DNA of 64,000 bases from Dromaius novaehollandiae (taxonomy: Eukaryota > Chordata > Aves > Casuariiformes > Dromaiidae): the NCBI RefSeq assembly GCF_036370855.1, contig NC_088113.1, forward strand, positions 21,968,501 through 22,032,500. The letters are read 5' to 3'. The stretch's first letter is position 1. The number at the start of each line of letters is the position of its first letter. A program made the position numbers and the translations under genes. Positions 36,355 through 47,539 of this stretch are shown here, piece after piece. The notes beneath the pieces were generated by a model. That model made no database searches, was not told where the DNA came from, and saw only the letters and a list, made by a program, of their open reading frames with translations.

Positions 36355-36646
36355 TTTTTTTTTTTTTTTTTTTTCTTGACTTGTGTTGCACCCAGAGCTC
36401 TCGATTTGTTCTCTTGTGCTCCGCATACTCCCCTTTCCGCACTCTACACCCCAGGCAGGGCTCTCCCTTCAGCTCTCAGCAAGCTGCTGTCAGGAGAGTG
36501 GGGGTGCCTCTGCTGCCCTGGCAGCCCCAGCTGTCCCTGAAGGGGCTGATGGCCAGGCCCCCTGCCCAGTTCCTGCAGGCCCACAGCTGCGGGCCCTGGG
36601 GCTGGGATGAATGCCAGGGGGAGCTGGGTGGCAGGACAGGCCCCAG

Positions 36647-36760
36647 AATTTGCTTTGGCTGTTTGTATTTTGCGTTGTTACTGCACGCGCGTACGTGGAA
36701 AGGGAAAGACAGAACGAATGCTCTCTTAGATTAATTGCCACGGCTGAGGTTGAAGAGAGT
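36647..36760 (+). repeat. Diverged fragment of the 933-bp repeat
   Basis: Immediately after the M4 breakpoint. TTTGCTTTGGCTGTTT, then a pyrimidine-rich run and TTAGATTAATTGCCACGGCT match the middle of the 933-bp repeat (about 5955-6060 in M1) with many substitutions. Similarity fades after about 36760. Confidence 0.7.
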
Positions 36761-39424
36761 AAAAAACGTGAGCAAGCTGAAGTAATAGAATCCAAGGGAG
36801 CCAAGTGAAAGCTGTCTTCCTCTGCCAGAAAAAGGGAAAGCCCGTTCCTCCTGGCAAGGAAGGAGCGCCATTAATAGCGATCCGAATAATAGATCGCCAG
36901 CGTATAACGGAAGGTCTGTATGCATTACGAGAAGTGCTGTGCGTACATGTGTCTCCATGTGTGTGACTTTACGTGCCTGTGAAGCATCATGCTTCACGAG
37001 CTGCGAGACAGCAAATTATTATCTTGGGGGAGTGGTGGTCAAGTGACCAGAGCTACTGAAGAGGAAGGGAGCGAGAGAAGGGTCTGAAGTGTAAAACTGA
37101 GAGATCGATTTCAGGAAGGCTTAATCAGCGCAAGCCCCGGGTTAGTTACCTGGCAATGGTATTTGGGGAGACGGGATGACAGTAGATAGGTTGAAGCCTC
37201 ATGGAATTAAGGCTCCTTCTCACCAGTTCCCGCTTAGAGCAATTGTAGGAGGATTTAGTTTCCTCCAGCAGCATTAAGGTGGCTTTGCCGGTGTCAGCAG
37301 ACCACGGTGGAAAGTACTGGGAGGGAGTCGGAAAGGGAGCTGGGATGAGGAACGTGACTCTGCTTTCACTGAACTGGAAGAAGTGGCTATAAAACCTCCT
37401 GCCCTCAAATTCCCAGGACAAGGAAAGCCTTTTTCGGTAATGCTTTCCACATCTGCTGACTGCGTGGGAGCAGCACCACTAGAAAACGGCAGTAAAGGAA
37501 AGCGGGTGCCAGTCGCCTCACCTTTACGTCCCCTTTGGGGGTGGAACAAAAAGTCTCTGGCTGTGAGAAAGACTGTTCAGCAGCGATGTGGGCTGTAACC
37601 GTCTTTGAGACTTTTAGCTTTGATCGCGCAGGGGCCATCCAATCTATTCAGTTCTCTCTAAAGTAATCACGTCAGGGAAATGAAGAGACAGCGGAGTATC
37701 ATCTATCCGAGTGGCGCAGTGGGCGCTGATCTTAACGAGCGGGGGCAGGGGGGCAGTTGCTGTGCAAGTGTTACAAGCAGTGGCTCTTCTTGTGCGCGTC
37801 TGAATTGACTGAGGGGCAGAGCACGGTTGCGCCAAAAACGCGGACGCAGGAGGTTTCCGAGAGGTTGATCTCTAGCGGCTACTTAGTCTGACTTCCCTTT
37901 CGCGGCAAGCCCGACTGTCTTCATAGCTCTCAGAACAGGGGTTAGGGGAAGCGGTACTTGTGGCTTGCGTATTCTTGTTTACCTTGCTTGAGTGTGTATA
38001 TTGGATCCACTTTTGTGCTTATAAACAACTTTGGATTCTTATGATTTTCTGCAGAGCTTTGATCTTTTTCTTTTTTTCTTTTTCTTCTTGGTTTGTTTTT
38101 TTTTTTTTTGCTTTGCTCCCTCCCTGATGGATTTTACTACGCCTCCGTCAACGAGCCCTGGCTGGCAAAGTTGCTGTGTCCCAGCGGAGACTCTTAGGCG
38201 AGATGGAGGAGTTCAGATCCGCAGCCTGCCAGAAGAACGTCGCCCAGGAGGGGTTGCTAGCCTCGAGCTATAGGCGCTGGTGCGTGTGGCTCATTGTGTC
38301 AGACGCGAAGGGGTTTTCTTTGGCTGCGGAAATTTTAGCTTGCCTTTACACCCTGTAGCAGTAGTATTTTTGTTTTGATAAACTGTGTTAATCGTAGGCG
38401 TTCAGGACCTCGGGGAACGACTGTGTGCTGCCGTGAAGAACTACAGGCTACCACCGCTCTCGGACCTTTGTAAGTTATCACGCGTCGAGAGCTTCCAGGA
38501 GAATTCAAATGCCAGCAGAAAGGTTCTCCGCCCGGTCCCGACGAGGAGGCTTCGGCCACAGGAAGGTCGTCAGCGTCCTTACCGGACTCGCGGGTAATAA
38601 GCCGCAATGCATGGACCGGCAAAGAAGGGGGATAGCAACTGGTAGCCCAGAGTCTTCAGTAAGACAGAGTCTTACTGTTGCTAGCTGGGCCACGAGGTCT
38701 GTGCGAAGCCTCGCCTGTCTGTTTGGAGCTCTGTTTTGGTCTGTTTACCTGGAATGACCAGTGACGCCTAAAATAAGAATTTTCGTGGCTAGATGGGTCA
38801 GCTGTGACCGCACCCGTCTTTGCCTTGCTTCGCTGCCTAGCAGCAACTTGGGACGCCAGAGTAAAAACTGCTGCAGCGCTTAAGGGAGGCTCTGCATTTG
38901 CCCAGGTTAGGGAGCCATCATTAAAGCTTTGGGGGAAGAAAGCTCTAAAAGGAGAATCTCCCAGTGACCTTGGTGGCTTGATTCACTTGCAGGATGCTGT
39001 TCTGAGGGCCAGCAACTCGAAGGGATGCAGCTCGGCCCTTTTTGTTGACTTTGGTGATGCTGTTTTGAGGAAGCATGTAAGTACAGAAGGGGTCTGGGAG
39101 GGTTTTCAAACAAGACGGGAAAGAGCAAGGAAGATTTGAGAGCGTGGAAAAACTAGGTGCCGCGGGTACTGAAGTTGTTACGGGCTGAGGGCGTTTGGCG
39201 TTGAGCATCTGAGAGGGGCTAATGCACGAGGAACGGTAAAATGCTGTGACTGAACGCGAGGTTCCTCCCCGGCCTGGGCCCGTGTGTGCACCCTCGCTCC
39301 CACAGACACCCCGGAGCCGTAGGGAAACGGGTGAGCAGGCCCACGAGCGGACTTTGGGCACAGCGGTGCGCAGAGAGCGCTGCGGGCTCAGCCGGTGGGG
39401 TGGAGTCGGAGCATGGCGAGCCAG
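36761..39424. other. Mostly single-copy sequence, no gene recognised
   Basis: No long open frame with recognisable features on either strand, no tRNA and no tandem array. A T-rich tract lies at about 38060-38112. Because it directly continues a fragment related to the 933-bp repeat, it may include the rest of the element from which that repeat came, but I cannot identify it. Confidence 0.3.
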
Positions 39425-40235
39425 GCTGTCGGGATCCATCCGGTTCCGCTCCCTGCCCCTCTGTCCAGCGCTCCATCCTTCTCTTTCTTTCCCCGTGGCT
39501 CTGTCCAGTGCCCCATCCCTTTGTTTAGCTACTCGTTCCTCTGCCCAGCTCCCCCATCCCTCTTGTACTCTTTCCATCTCTGTGACAATATCTGCGTCCA
39601 TCTAACTGGCTCTCTATCGCTCTATCCAGCTCTTCATCGTCCTCTTCCTCTTCCTATCCCAGTACCTGCCCGCTGTCCTTCCGTGCGGCTCCCCATCCGT
39701 CTGCCGCTCTCGTCTGCCTTTCTGCCTGTACTTCTCTTTGCCTTCCCAGCCCTCTGTCCACCCCTCCAGCCATCTCTCTCTATTTCCATCCCTCTGCTCA
39801 GCTCCTCATCCATCTATTTGCCTCCCTATCCCTCTTTTCCCCTGTTTTGTCCCATCTCTCTGTCTGAATTGCCCTCCCTCTTTTTCTCTCTCCACCTTTC
39901 TGGCCAGCTCTTCGTCGTTCTCGTCCTCTTCCCATCGCTCCTACTGGCTCCCTGTCCCTCTCTTCCTGTCCCCGTTCCTCTCTCTGGTTCTCCCCCCTTC
40001 TCTGTTGCTCCCTTGCCGTTCCTCTGGCCGTCTCGCCTTCCCCATTTTTCTCTCTTCTGCTCCCCGGTCCTCTGTGCAGCCCTCCCTCCATCTGTGTGGC
40101 CCTCTGTCCCTCTCTTTCTCTTCCTTTGTCCAGTGCCCAGACCCTGGGGCCGGCTCTCTGTCCCTCTCTTTCTTTCTCCCTCCATCCATCTGCCAAGCTC
40201 TCTGCCCCTCTTTTCTTTTGTTCTCCCCCCTGTCC
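39425..40235 (+). repeat. Degenerate polypyrimidine repeat
   Basis: About 800 bp almost wholly C and T on the + strand, with recurring words such as CCATCCCTCT and CTCTGTCCAGC at irregular spacing. No fixed period is clear. Open frames on both strands are due to the biased composition. Confidence 0.6.
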
Positions 40236-40660
40236 CCGCGTCCAGGTGGAGGTCTGTTGTTCCTTTGCGTTTTGTCTGGTGCGGCGGGTGGCGAGAGGTG
40301 GTCGGCGCTCGGCAGAGATGGTGATCGGCAGCGCCCGGAGGGTGCCGTCGGTCTGGTTCGGGTCACGTCGGACACCTCCGCGGGGACTCTGCCCGCGGAG
40401 GCGCGGGGCTGTGGCTGTGCAGCGGGGGAGCGCTAGCGGGCTAGAGATGCCGTGGGGTACGCGGCAGGCAGCGAAGAGGCTCCTGGGGAAGGTGTCACGG
40501 AGGCAGAGAGCAGCAGAGGCTCCGAGACCTTGGGCGTTAGGACAGGCGCTCGCGGTAGGGCGGTCTGGAGCTGCTGCTGCTGTCTGTCCTACTCGTCAGC
40601 GCGGTCTGCAGTTACTGCCTCTTGTCTGCCTGCGCGCAGCCAGGGCTGTCACGTGGTGCA
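40236..40660. other. CpG-rich stretch, no gene recognised
   Basis: CpG dinucleotides become frequent (for example CGGCGCTCGGC and GCGGGGGAGCGC), unlike the neighbouring sequence. It could be a small CpG island, but no supporting start-site motif or exon was recognised. Confidence 0.3.
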
Positions 40661-42538
40661 GCTTGAGTTGTGATTGCGATGCTGGCATTGAGCCCACTTT
40701 TCTGTCAGGTCTGCCTTTATGCAAAGTGGTGTCTTCCCTATGTCTACAGCTCAACCCATGTTGTTGATTTAGTGCTTCCTGAGGGGATATGCTGTGCTGT
40801 CAACACGCACACCCACCACACCCCTGCCATCGCTTCCTGATGAATGCAGTCATTTACATAGCTTCTGGCTTGTTTCTTTCCTTGGAACTCCTTTCTCTTT
40901 GCTGTTCTGGTCCCTCCAAACAATTTCTGTTTCTAGCATTATTAGTGTTGGGCCCTAAACCTTCTAGACCTTCCTTCTTTGAAGTCCAGAGGTTCCAGTA
41001 TTGTTTGTACTTTGAGAGTAAAGGTCCTTCACAACTCATGTCTTAAGTATGCAACTGCCTTACCTGGGATTTTCGTTTTCGCAAGTTACTGTTTCTTTCA
41101 GGAGCCAGCTACAACAGTAACTTTGCTATAGCAGAGAAATGGGGTTACATGTGTATGAGCAACAGCACCGTAGTACACAGCAAAGCCATAATCTACAGTA
41201 CTGGTAGCACAAGTCAGTTTCCCATCAGCTCCATCTCTCCAGGGTTTGGAGGTTTTGGAGGCCTTACTTTTTATCCTGCCTTGGCTGGACGGTGCTTTCT
41301 GAGAGTGTCCATCAGAGGCAGAGTTTCCCTGCGGAGGACCATCTAGCAAAGGCTGGAGGCGGCCGGGTGCCTGAGCGAGCCTGCCTGTCCGTGAGAGCTG
41401 CTGTGACAACTTTGTGATGAAATGGAGCCAGAGAGGGTGACTGAAGCAGCACGGAGGGTCAGTCATAACTGTGGGAACAATTACGGGCCTTGGACTAGGG
41501 AGTAGTTCTAGGAGGGCTGTGCAGTTGCCCGGCCTCTAACTAACTGCTCTGGCCTCTTTGCAGGTGCCGAAGCCCAGTCGGGCAGTCGAAGGAGCCTTGT
41601 CACAGCTGGGAGCTCTGCGGAGATGCGCGGCTGGCCATGGAGAGTGAGCTCTGACTTGCAGCGTGGACACAGCTAAGTCCTGGGCTGCATCATATGTGAG
41701 CAGTGCTGGGAGGTGCGAGGTGATTGTTCCCTAGGTGGTCACTGGTGTCACTGGCTGTGGATGTTTGCCCATGGAGCTGAGAGGACCAAAAATATTAATT
41801 GTCTGACCCGGAGATGAATTAGTGCTTGCAGTGCTTCAGGTAGGTTCAGTGCAAGTGCAGCCTAGTGCAGTCCTGTGGAGTGATTCTTGCACATGCTCAC
41901 ATTTGAATGGTGGCTAAAACCAAGCCTCTAAACAGCAGCTGTAACGTGATTCTGGTGCATGTCTTCCCATTCTGCTGTGCTTCTAGAGGAAGGGAAAACT
42001 TCTTAAGCTGTGGGCAAAACTCCTTGCCTTCTCTTTACTGTTTTCATGCGTATGGGTGCTTTGGTGTTTGTTGCTTAAAGCTGAGGGTTTGGAATTTTTC
42101 ACTTAAGGTTTATTGTTTAGTTTGTTGTTGAGGGTCTCTCACTCCGGAGTTACAGTTTATTCCTTTCTTTTGTGGGGCTCAGTCTTTATCAGTCAGGGTT
42201 TACAGTTTGCTCGTTTAGTGATCAGGGCGCAGAATTTAAAATCCAACCTTAGCCATAAATTTTAAAGTCTCGGCAACTATTAGGGTTCCAAGACCTGCAG
42301 TTAGTGTTCAGGGCTTATGACTTACTGATAAAGGAAAAGGGCTAAATCCTTAGATAAACTGTAAGCCCTGAAGCCTAAGCAGCAGGCTGCAAACCCTTCT
42401 TTGGGCTTTGTAACCTTCCCCTGTACCCAGCGTTCAGCTCTGCACACCGACCTGCGCTCTGGATTTGATATGGCGCAGGCCCATCACACGGAGACTGGCA
42501 ATGTGACGGGTGAGCTGAGAGTTGTGGAAGTGTCTTGC
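40661..42538. other. Single-copy sequence with possible degenerate telomere-like words
   Basis: No gene recognised. Between about 42070 and 42330 several words resemble TTAGGG (GAGGGTTT, AAGGTTTA, CAGGGTTTAC, TTAGGGTTCC) at irregular spacing, too degenerate for a firm call. Open frames near 41100-41470 show no family I can name. Confidence 0.25.
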
Positions 42539-45420
42539 AGGGCTCTAGCCTGGGGTAGGGCAGAAGTGCAGACAGGCAAGATCAGGCATTTTCCTCTCAT
42601 CTCTGAGATGAATCCTATGCCTGAAGGAAAAAGCAGAGGAGTAGGCTGTCAGCTACTCGGACACCTGCCACATCAAGGGCAGCAGCAGGAGATGACCCTT
42701 CCCTGATGGATGGATGGACGCTGGTGTAGTGATGACTCTTCAGGCATCACAGGTAAGGGGAAGCATGCTGACACTGAGCTCCATGGCAGACTTGCTTCCA
42801 GCTATTGTTTCTGCGCAGTAAAACAATAAACAGTTGCTTTATTCTTTGCACTCATCTCTGTGGTTCCTGCTGTTGGTTTGCCTGAAGATGATGCCCAGGG
42901 GAGGAGATTACACATTGTGTCCGGGGCTGGGAGCTGGTCCCCGAGTCCCTTGTACTTTGGAGTGCCTGCGCTTCCCAGGGAACCCAGTGCTGTTGACAGA
43001 GCTGTGGGGAATTTCCCTTGCATTGCCTGGGCTCTTGGGGGTGTTTCCCATCATTGTGGGGGCACCCAGGGCCCCTGCAGGGCTGTGTGAGGTCACCAGA
43101 CTGCTTCTGGATTTGCTTTCAGCACTCCCCAGTGTCCCTTGTGGGTCTGGTGCCAGGGCCTGTGTGCCTGGAGTGGGGAGATAGAGTTTCCATGGGGGTG
43201 GGGGGAGCCTGCAGGCACCATCCTGTCAGCTGCACTGAGCCCTGTGACATGCCTTATGGCCCCTCTGGTGTGCCCTAAGCCCCTTTATTTGTATTTTGCT
43301 TTGCCCCAGAGCCCTGCATTTGCCCTCTGATGCCCTCCGGAGCCCTCAATTCACATTTTGGGTTGCCCCCAAGGGCTCTGTGTGCCTTTTGTTGGGCCCT
43401 GTGGTTGTTTTGCAGCACACTGCAAAGTTCTCTGTTTAGCTTTCTCTCCTGTCCCAGAGTTTTCTGGGTGCTTCTTGGTGGTGCCCCCAGAGTCACTCTG
43501 TTTGCTCTGTCATTGCCTTTTTCTACTTTTGTTGTACCCAGAGCTCTCCATTTGTTCTCTTGTCCTCTGCATACTCCCCTTTCCCCTCTCTATACCCCAG
43601 GCCTCTCCCTTCAGCTTTCAGGAAGCTGCTCTCAGGAGTGGGGGTGCCTCTGCTGCCCTGGCAGCCCCAGTTGTCCCTGATGGGGCTGATGGCCATTCCC
43701 TCTCCCCAGTTCCTGATGGGCTGCAGCTGCAGGCCCTGGGGCTGGGATGAATGCCAGGTGGAGCTGGGTGGCAGGACAGGCCCCAGGTGGGGCTCCATGG
43801 CTGGGACAGGTGGGACAAGCCCCAGGTGGGGCTGATGGCAAGGGCGGGCACACGCCTGGGCTGGGGCTGCATTTGGGGGAAGCTCATGCTGGGGCTGGTT
43901 CTGGACGATGGAGCTGCTGCTGAGCACTGCTGCCTGGGACCGGCACGCGGCTGCCCTGCGGAGGAGGTGAGCGGGGCTGGGGGGGTGCGCGCTCCGGGCT
44001 GCAGGTCCCTCATGTGCCGGGGGTCCTGGTGGGTGGGAGTGTCCCGGGCAGCGCAGCACAACTGGGGTGCACTGGGGCCAGGGGAAACTGCACCGGGGCT
44101 AGGGAGGGTGGTGTGCTGGGGCAGTGGGGGCTGAGGATGTGGTGGGGAAGAGCAGTGCTCCGGGGCCATGGAGGTGGAGGGAGGGAGGAAGGGGGTGTGC
44201 CGAGGCTGTGGTGGTATGGGGGGGGGGGGTAAGGGGGTGCGTTGGGGTTCGGGTGGGGAGGAAGGAGGTGCGGTGGGTCTGCAGTGGTGCTGGGGGGGAA
44301 GAAGGGGGGTGCGCCAGGATGGGGCAGGGGGGAAGGCAGGCGGTCCGCTGGGGCTGTGGTGCGGTTTATTGCGCGGTCGGAGGAGCGCGGGGAGGGGGGT
44401 GTCTCCTATGTCCGCTGGGGACCGCGTTGGGGAGGGGGAGGAGGGATCCCAGGGGAAGCGCAGGGAGGGTCGTGGGGGGAGGCAGGGGCAGTGTTGGAGT
44501 TGACCCGTAGCCGGCCGCGGCGGTGTCGGGGGAGCCCCGGGCCGGTGCTGGGGATCGCGGGGTCGCGCTCGGGGCTCTGCGGTGGATTCCGGGGAGACAG
44601 GGAGGAAAAGGGAACGGGGGCGGGACGGAAAGGAACGGAATCTCCACAGGGTTAAACTTCACCTAGCGCTACGGGGGGAGGGGGGGGGGCCGGGGGCGCC
44701 GCTGGCATGCCGGGAGCGGTAGTCTTCCGGCACCGGGCTTCCGGGAGGCCTTTTTTTTGTTTGAACGGCATGCCGGGAGATGTAGTCTTCCCGCATTGGG
44801 CTGCTCGGACAGCATGCTGTGCCTCTCGAGGCGGCCGGAGGGGCAGTCCTTTGCCAGCGGGGTTCTCACCAGCCGGCCACGTTATGCTCTGTGGCAGGCC
44901 AGGAGCTGCAGTTCCAGGTGCCGGTGCCTTCTCAGCCCTGCAGCAGTGGCCCGCTGGGTCTGTTCCTTACTGGACATGTGCCGCTCACGCAGGAGTCCCC
45001 ATAGGTCATTGGGGACAGTGGCATTTCCCTGGTTTTCCCTAGTACAAGGCAGGAAGCATTTTCCATCTCTGGTGTGACCAGGCAGGCTTGCCCCCAGGGG
45101 CTGGGGCCGTCCCTCTTGGAAATGGGGAGGGCAGGGAGAGTAGGAGGGCGCTGCGGGCTCCTGGTAGTTGTAGCTTTGCTCAAGATTGGGGCCAATTAGG
45201 CAGCAGCTATGAGGAGTGGCAGTGCTGGGAGGGCACGGTGCGGAGCTGTCCTGCTGTGCAGCACAAGGGAAAGTCCTCAAGGAAATGTGAACAGCACTGT
45301 CTCTGTCCAAGGACCCCAAAACAGCCTGAGAGACCCTGGAACAGCCACCCCACAGCAGTACCGGGGACACCATGTCACTGCCTCCCAAGGGCACTGCGTT
45401 CAGCTACCTTTAACTGTGTG
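42539..45420 (+). repeat. Diverged macrosatellite relative D1
   Basis: Homologous in order to M positions about 7783-9103 followed by 1-1830, with clear substitution and indel divergence. It lacks the LTR-like element: homology passes directly from the base before the insertion to GTGACCAGG at about 45073. It also lacks the GC arrays and 933-bp repeats. Retained features are the splice-donor-like sites at 42753 and 43967 and two ZNF143-type sites. It contains extra sequence (about 44060-44340) of G-rich GGGGGTGCG-type repeats not in M. It probably represents an older form of the unit. Confidence 0.88.
44704..44787 (+). promoter_or_regulatory. Two ZNF143-type sites (D1)
   Basis: GGCATGCCGGGAGCGGTAG at 44704 followed by CTTCCGG elements, and GGCATGCCGGGAGATGTAGTC at 44767-44787. 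M units have four. Retention of the core in the diverged copy argues for function or for slow change. Confidence 0.6.
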
Positions 45421-46080
45421 GAAAGAGCCTGCAGGCAGGAGCCCTGGCCACAGGTACAGAGAATCCCCGGTAGCCTGGAACTATATCTCTTTTCTTTACA
45501 AAGATGCCATCTCTTTGATGCCTTGCTGCTGCTTCCATCTTGCTCGGTGCCCAAGTCTACTACATTCAGATCCACCTTTCTTGCTGCCCTCTGCTCTGTC
45601 TGAGCTGCTTGCCAGATCAAAAGGCGTGTGCGGCTAAGAACTAGGCCAAGGTGTCTCAACTGCTTGCTATAGGACAACCGGGGGGTGAATCGGCAACAGG
45701 ACAGGAAAGTACCTGTGGATGAGAAACAGCTGCTTTAGAGATCTAAGACGCAGGGGCAACTGAGAGGAGTGAAAGGAGCAGGGGAAAATGGTGATGAGGA
45801 AGGTGTGCTGTTAGAGGCAGTACAGTGCAGAAGAGAGGGAAAGCTTGCTCCTATGATGAAATAAAAACTGACCTTAAGAGAGATTTGCTTTTTGCTCTTC
45901 AGGTTATGAGTACGCGTGACTTCCTGAGAACTGTTCTGAGCATGCAGTGTTGCAGGTCACGACTGCCTGGGCAGCGATCCCCAACTTGTCTGCCGAGACT
46001 ACGCAACAGCTCACAGCTGCCTGTGCAATGAAAGCAAAGGCCAACTTCTCAGAGGGAAGAAGCAGGCTCCACACAGGAAG
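45421..46080. other. Spacer between D1 and the CT-rich repeats
   Basis: No homology to the M units seen and no gene recognised. Repeated as part of the segmental duplication at 58829-59488. Confidence 0.4.
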
Positions 46081-46960
46081 ATTATGGCAGGTGAGCTAAT
46101 GCCCCAGAACCTTCAGTTTTCCTCCGCGTCCCCCCCAGGACTCACCCATTTGCTCCCTAGTTCCCTCAGGACCAATCCATTTGCTTTTAGGTATGCTCCA
46201 AGGCACTCCATTTGTTCTCTTGTCCCTTCAAAATTCTTTGCTTCTTTCTAGTTCCTGCAAGGTTATTCTGACATTTGGTGTCTGTAGGCCCTCTGGTAGC
46301 ATCAAGACTCCTATGTTTGTCCTCTTGTCCTATTAAGTCCCCCCTCTTTTCCCTCTAGTCTCCTCAAAACCTCTCCGTTTGCCATTGGTGCGTCTCGGCG
46401 CCTTTGCTTTTCCCTCTAGTCCTCTCAGGATGCCTCTCTTTGCCCTCTGAGCCCCTTAGGGTCCATCTCCTAGCCCTTTAGCCCCATCAGAACCCCTCTG
46501 AGTGCCACACGCTCCCCTCAGGACGCCTTGGTTTGCCTTGGGGGTACCCCAGAGCCCTATGCATTCATTGCACCCTTTCAGTATGCCCTACGGCCCTTCT
46601 TTTCCATTGGCTGCACTGTAGAGTCCTCTCTATGCCCTATCGCTATGACCATTCCATGTGCCCTCTATCCCATCAGATCCCCTTTCCTTCCGCTCCCCTT
46701 TCCTTCCAGTCCCCTTAAGGCTTCTCTGTCTTCCTTGGTTGTGCCTCACATACCTCTATGCGTCCCCTAGTCTGCTCAAAATCCATCCCCTCCTGTCCCC
46801 TCAGAGCACCTCCTGAGGTCTTCCTTGTTAGCCAGTTCTCCTATTTTGGCTGTTTAGGCCCCTTAGGACCCCTCTGCTCTGCTGAGCATGCCTCCTGGGG
46901 TGCTGGTATGGCCCCAGAGCTGTTCTCTGGACCCCAGGCCTCCTAGAGAACAGCTGGTCT
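46081..46960 (+). repeat. Degenerate 31-bp CT-rich repeat (left)
   Basis: Imperfect units of about 31 bp, such as CCTCTCCGTTTGCC then a variable part ending CTCAGGA or CTCAAAA. It leads directly into the 162-bp array, whose sub-modules share the same CCCCTCT start and CCCCAGA or CCTCGCAA end. Confidence 0.65.
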
Positions 46961-47511
46961 CCTCAGAAACCTTTCATATTTCGTCCTGGTTCCCCACAGT
47001 TGGGTTTTTGGCCACCTAGTCCCCTTAAAACTCCTCGCCTGCTCAGAACACCCCTACTGGGGTGCTTGCTGTGACCTGGAGCTGTCTTCGGGCCCCCCAG
47101 GCGCCTTAGACACCCTCTAGTCTCCTCGCAACCCCTCCAGATTTCTCCCTTCTTCCCCAGAGGCATTTCTTGACAGTGTAGACCCCTTAGCACCCCTCTA
47201 GTGCGCTCTGGACCCCTCTTTTCCACAGAATAGGGCCCCCCACCCCTCCTGTGGCACCCCAGACCCCTTCGACACCCTCTAGTCTCCTCGAAACCCCTCC
47301 AGATTTCTCCCTTCTTCCCCAGAGGCATTTCTGGACCATGTAGACACCTTACTACCTCTCTAGTGCACTCTGGATTCCTCTTTTCCACAGAGTGGGGCCC
47401 CCTAGCTCTCTTGTGGCCCCCCAGGCCCCTTGGCCCCCTCTAGTCTCCTCGCAACCCCTCCAGATTTCTCCCTTCTTCCCCAGAGGCATTTCTGGACCAT
47501 GTAGACACCTT

Positions 47512-47539
47512 AGGGGTCCAGAGCGCACTAGAGGGGTGC
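47512..47539 (-). repeat. Short inverted remnant in array A
   Basis: About 27 bases (GGGGTCCAGAGCGCACTAG and on) are in reverse orientation. The duplicate in array B keeps about 350 bp of inverted sequence at the same place, so array A probably lost most of it. Confidence 0.7.

Larger units (their letters stand above)
26525..36646 (+). repeat. Macrosatellite unit M4, truncated at its 3' end
   Basis: Fourth and last copy. It carries four 933-type sub-repeats and ten 39-bp copies, so it is the longest unit even though its last 149 bp (equivalent to 8955-9103) are missing. Homology stops after the bases ending CCCCAG at 36646, where the sequence passes into a diverged fragment related to the 933-bp repeat. 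This is the edge of the macrosatellite in this window. Confidence 0.93.
43100..47539 (+). repeat. 13.4-kb-spaced duplication, left copy
   Basis: About 4.4 kb from D1 through the spacer into array A that recurs, nearly identical, at 56508-60947 with a constant offset of 13408 bp apart from homopolymer changes. The right-hand edge is at the small inverted remnant 47512-47539. The left-hand edge lies near 43100, where the two copies start to differ. Confidence 0.92.

Noticed and set aside
41149-41346. Frame with Ser/Gly/Phe-rich end faintly like the tail of avian beta-keratins
   Set aside because: Only a loose composition match; no cysteine-rich start, no conserved core and no gene structure.
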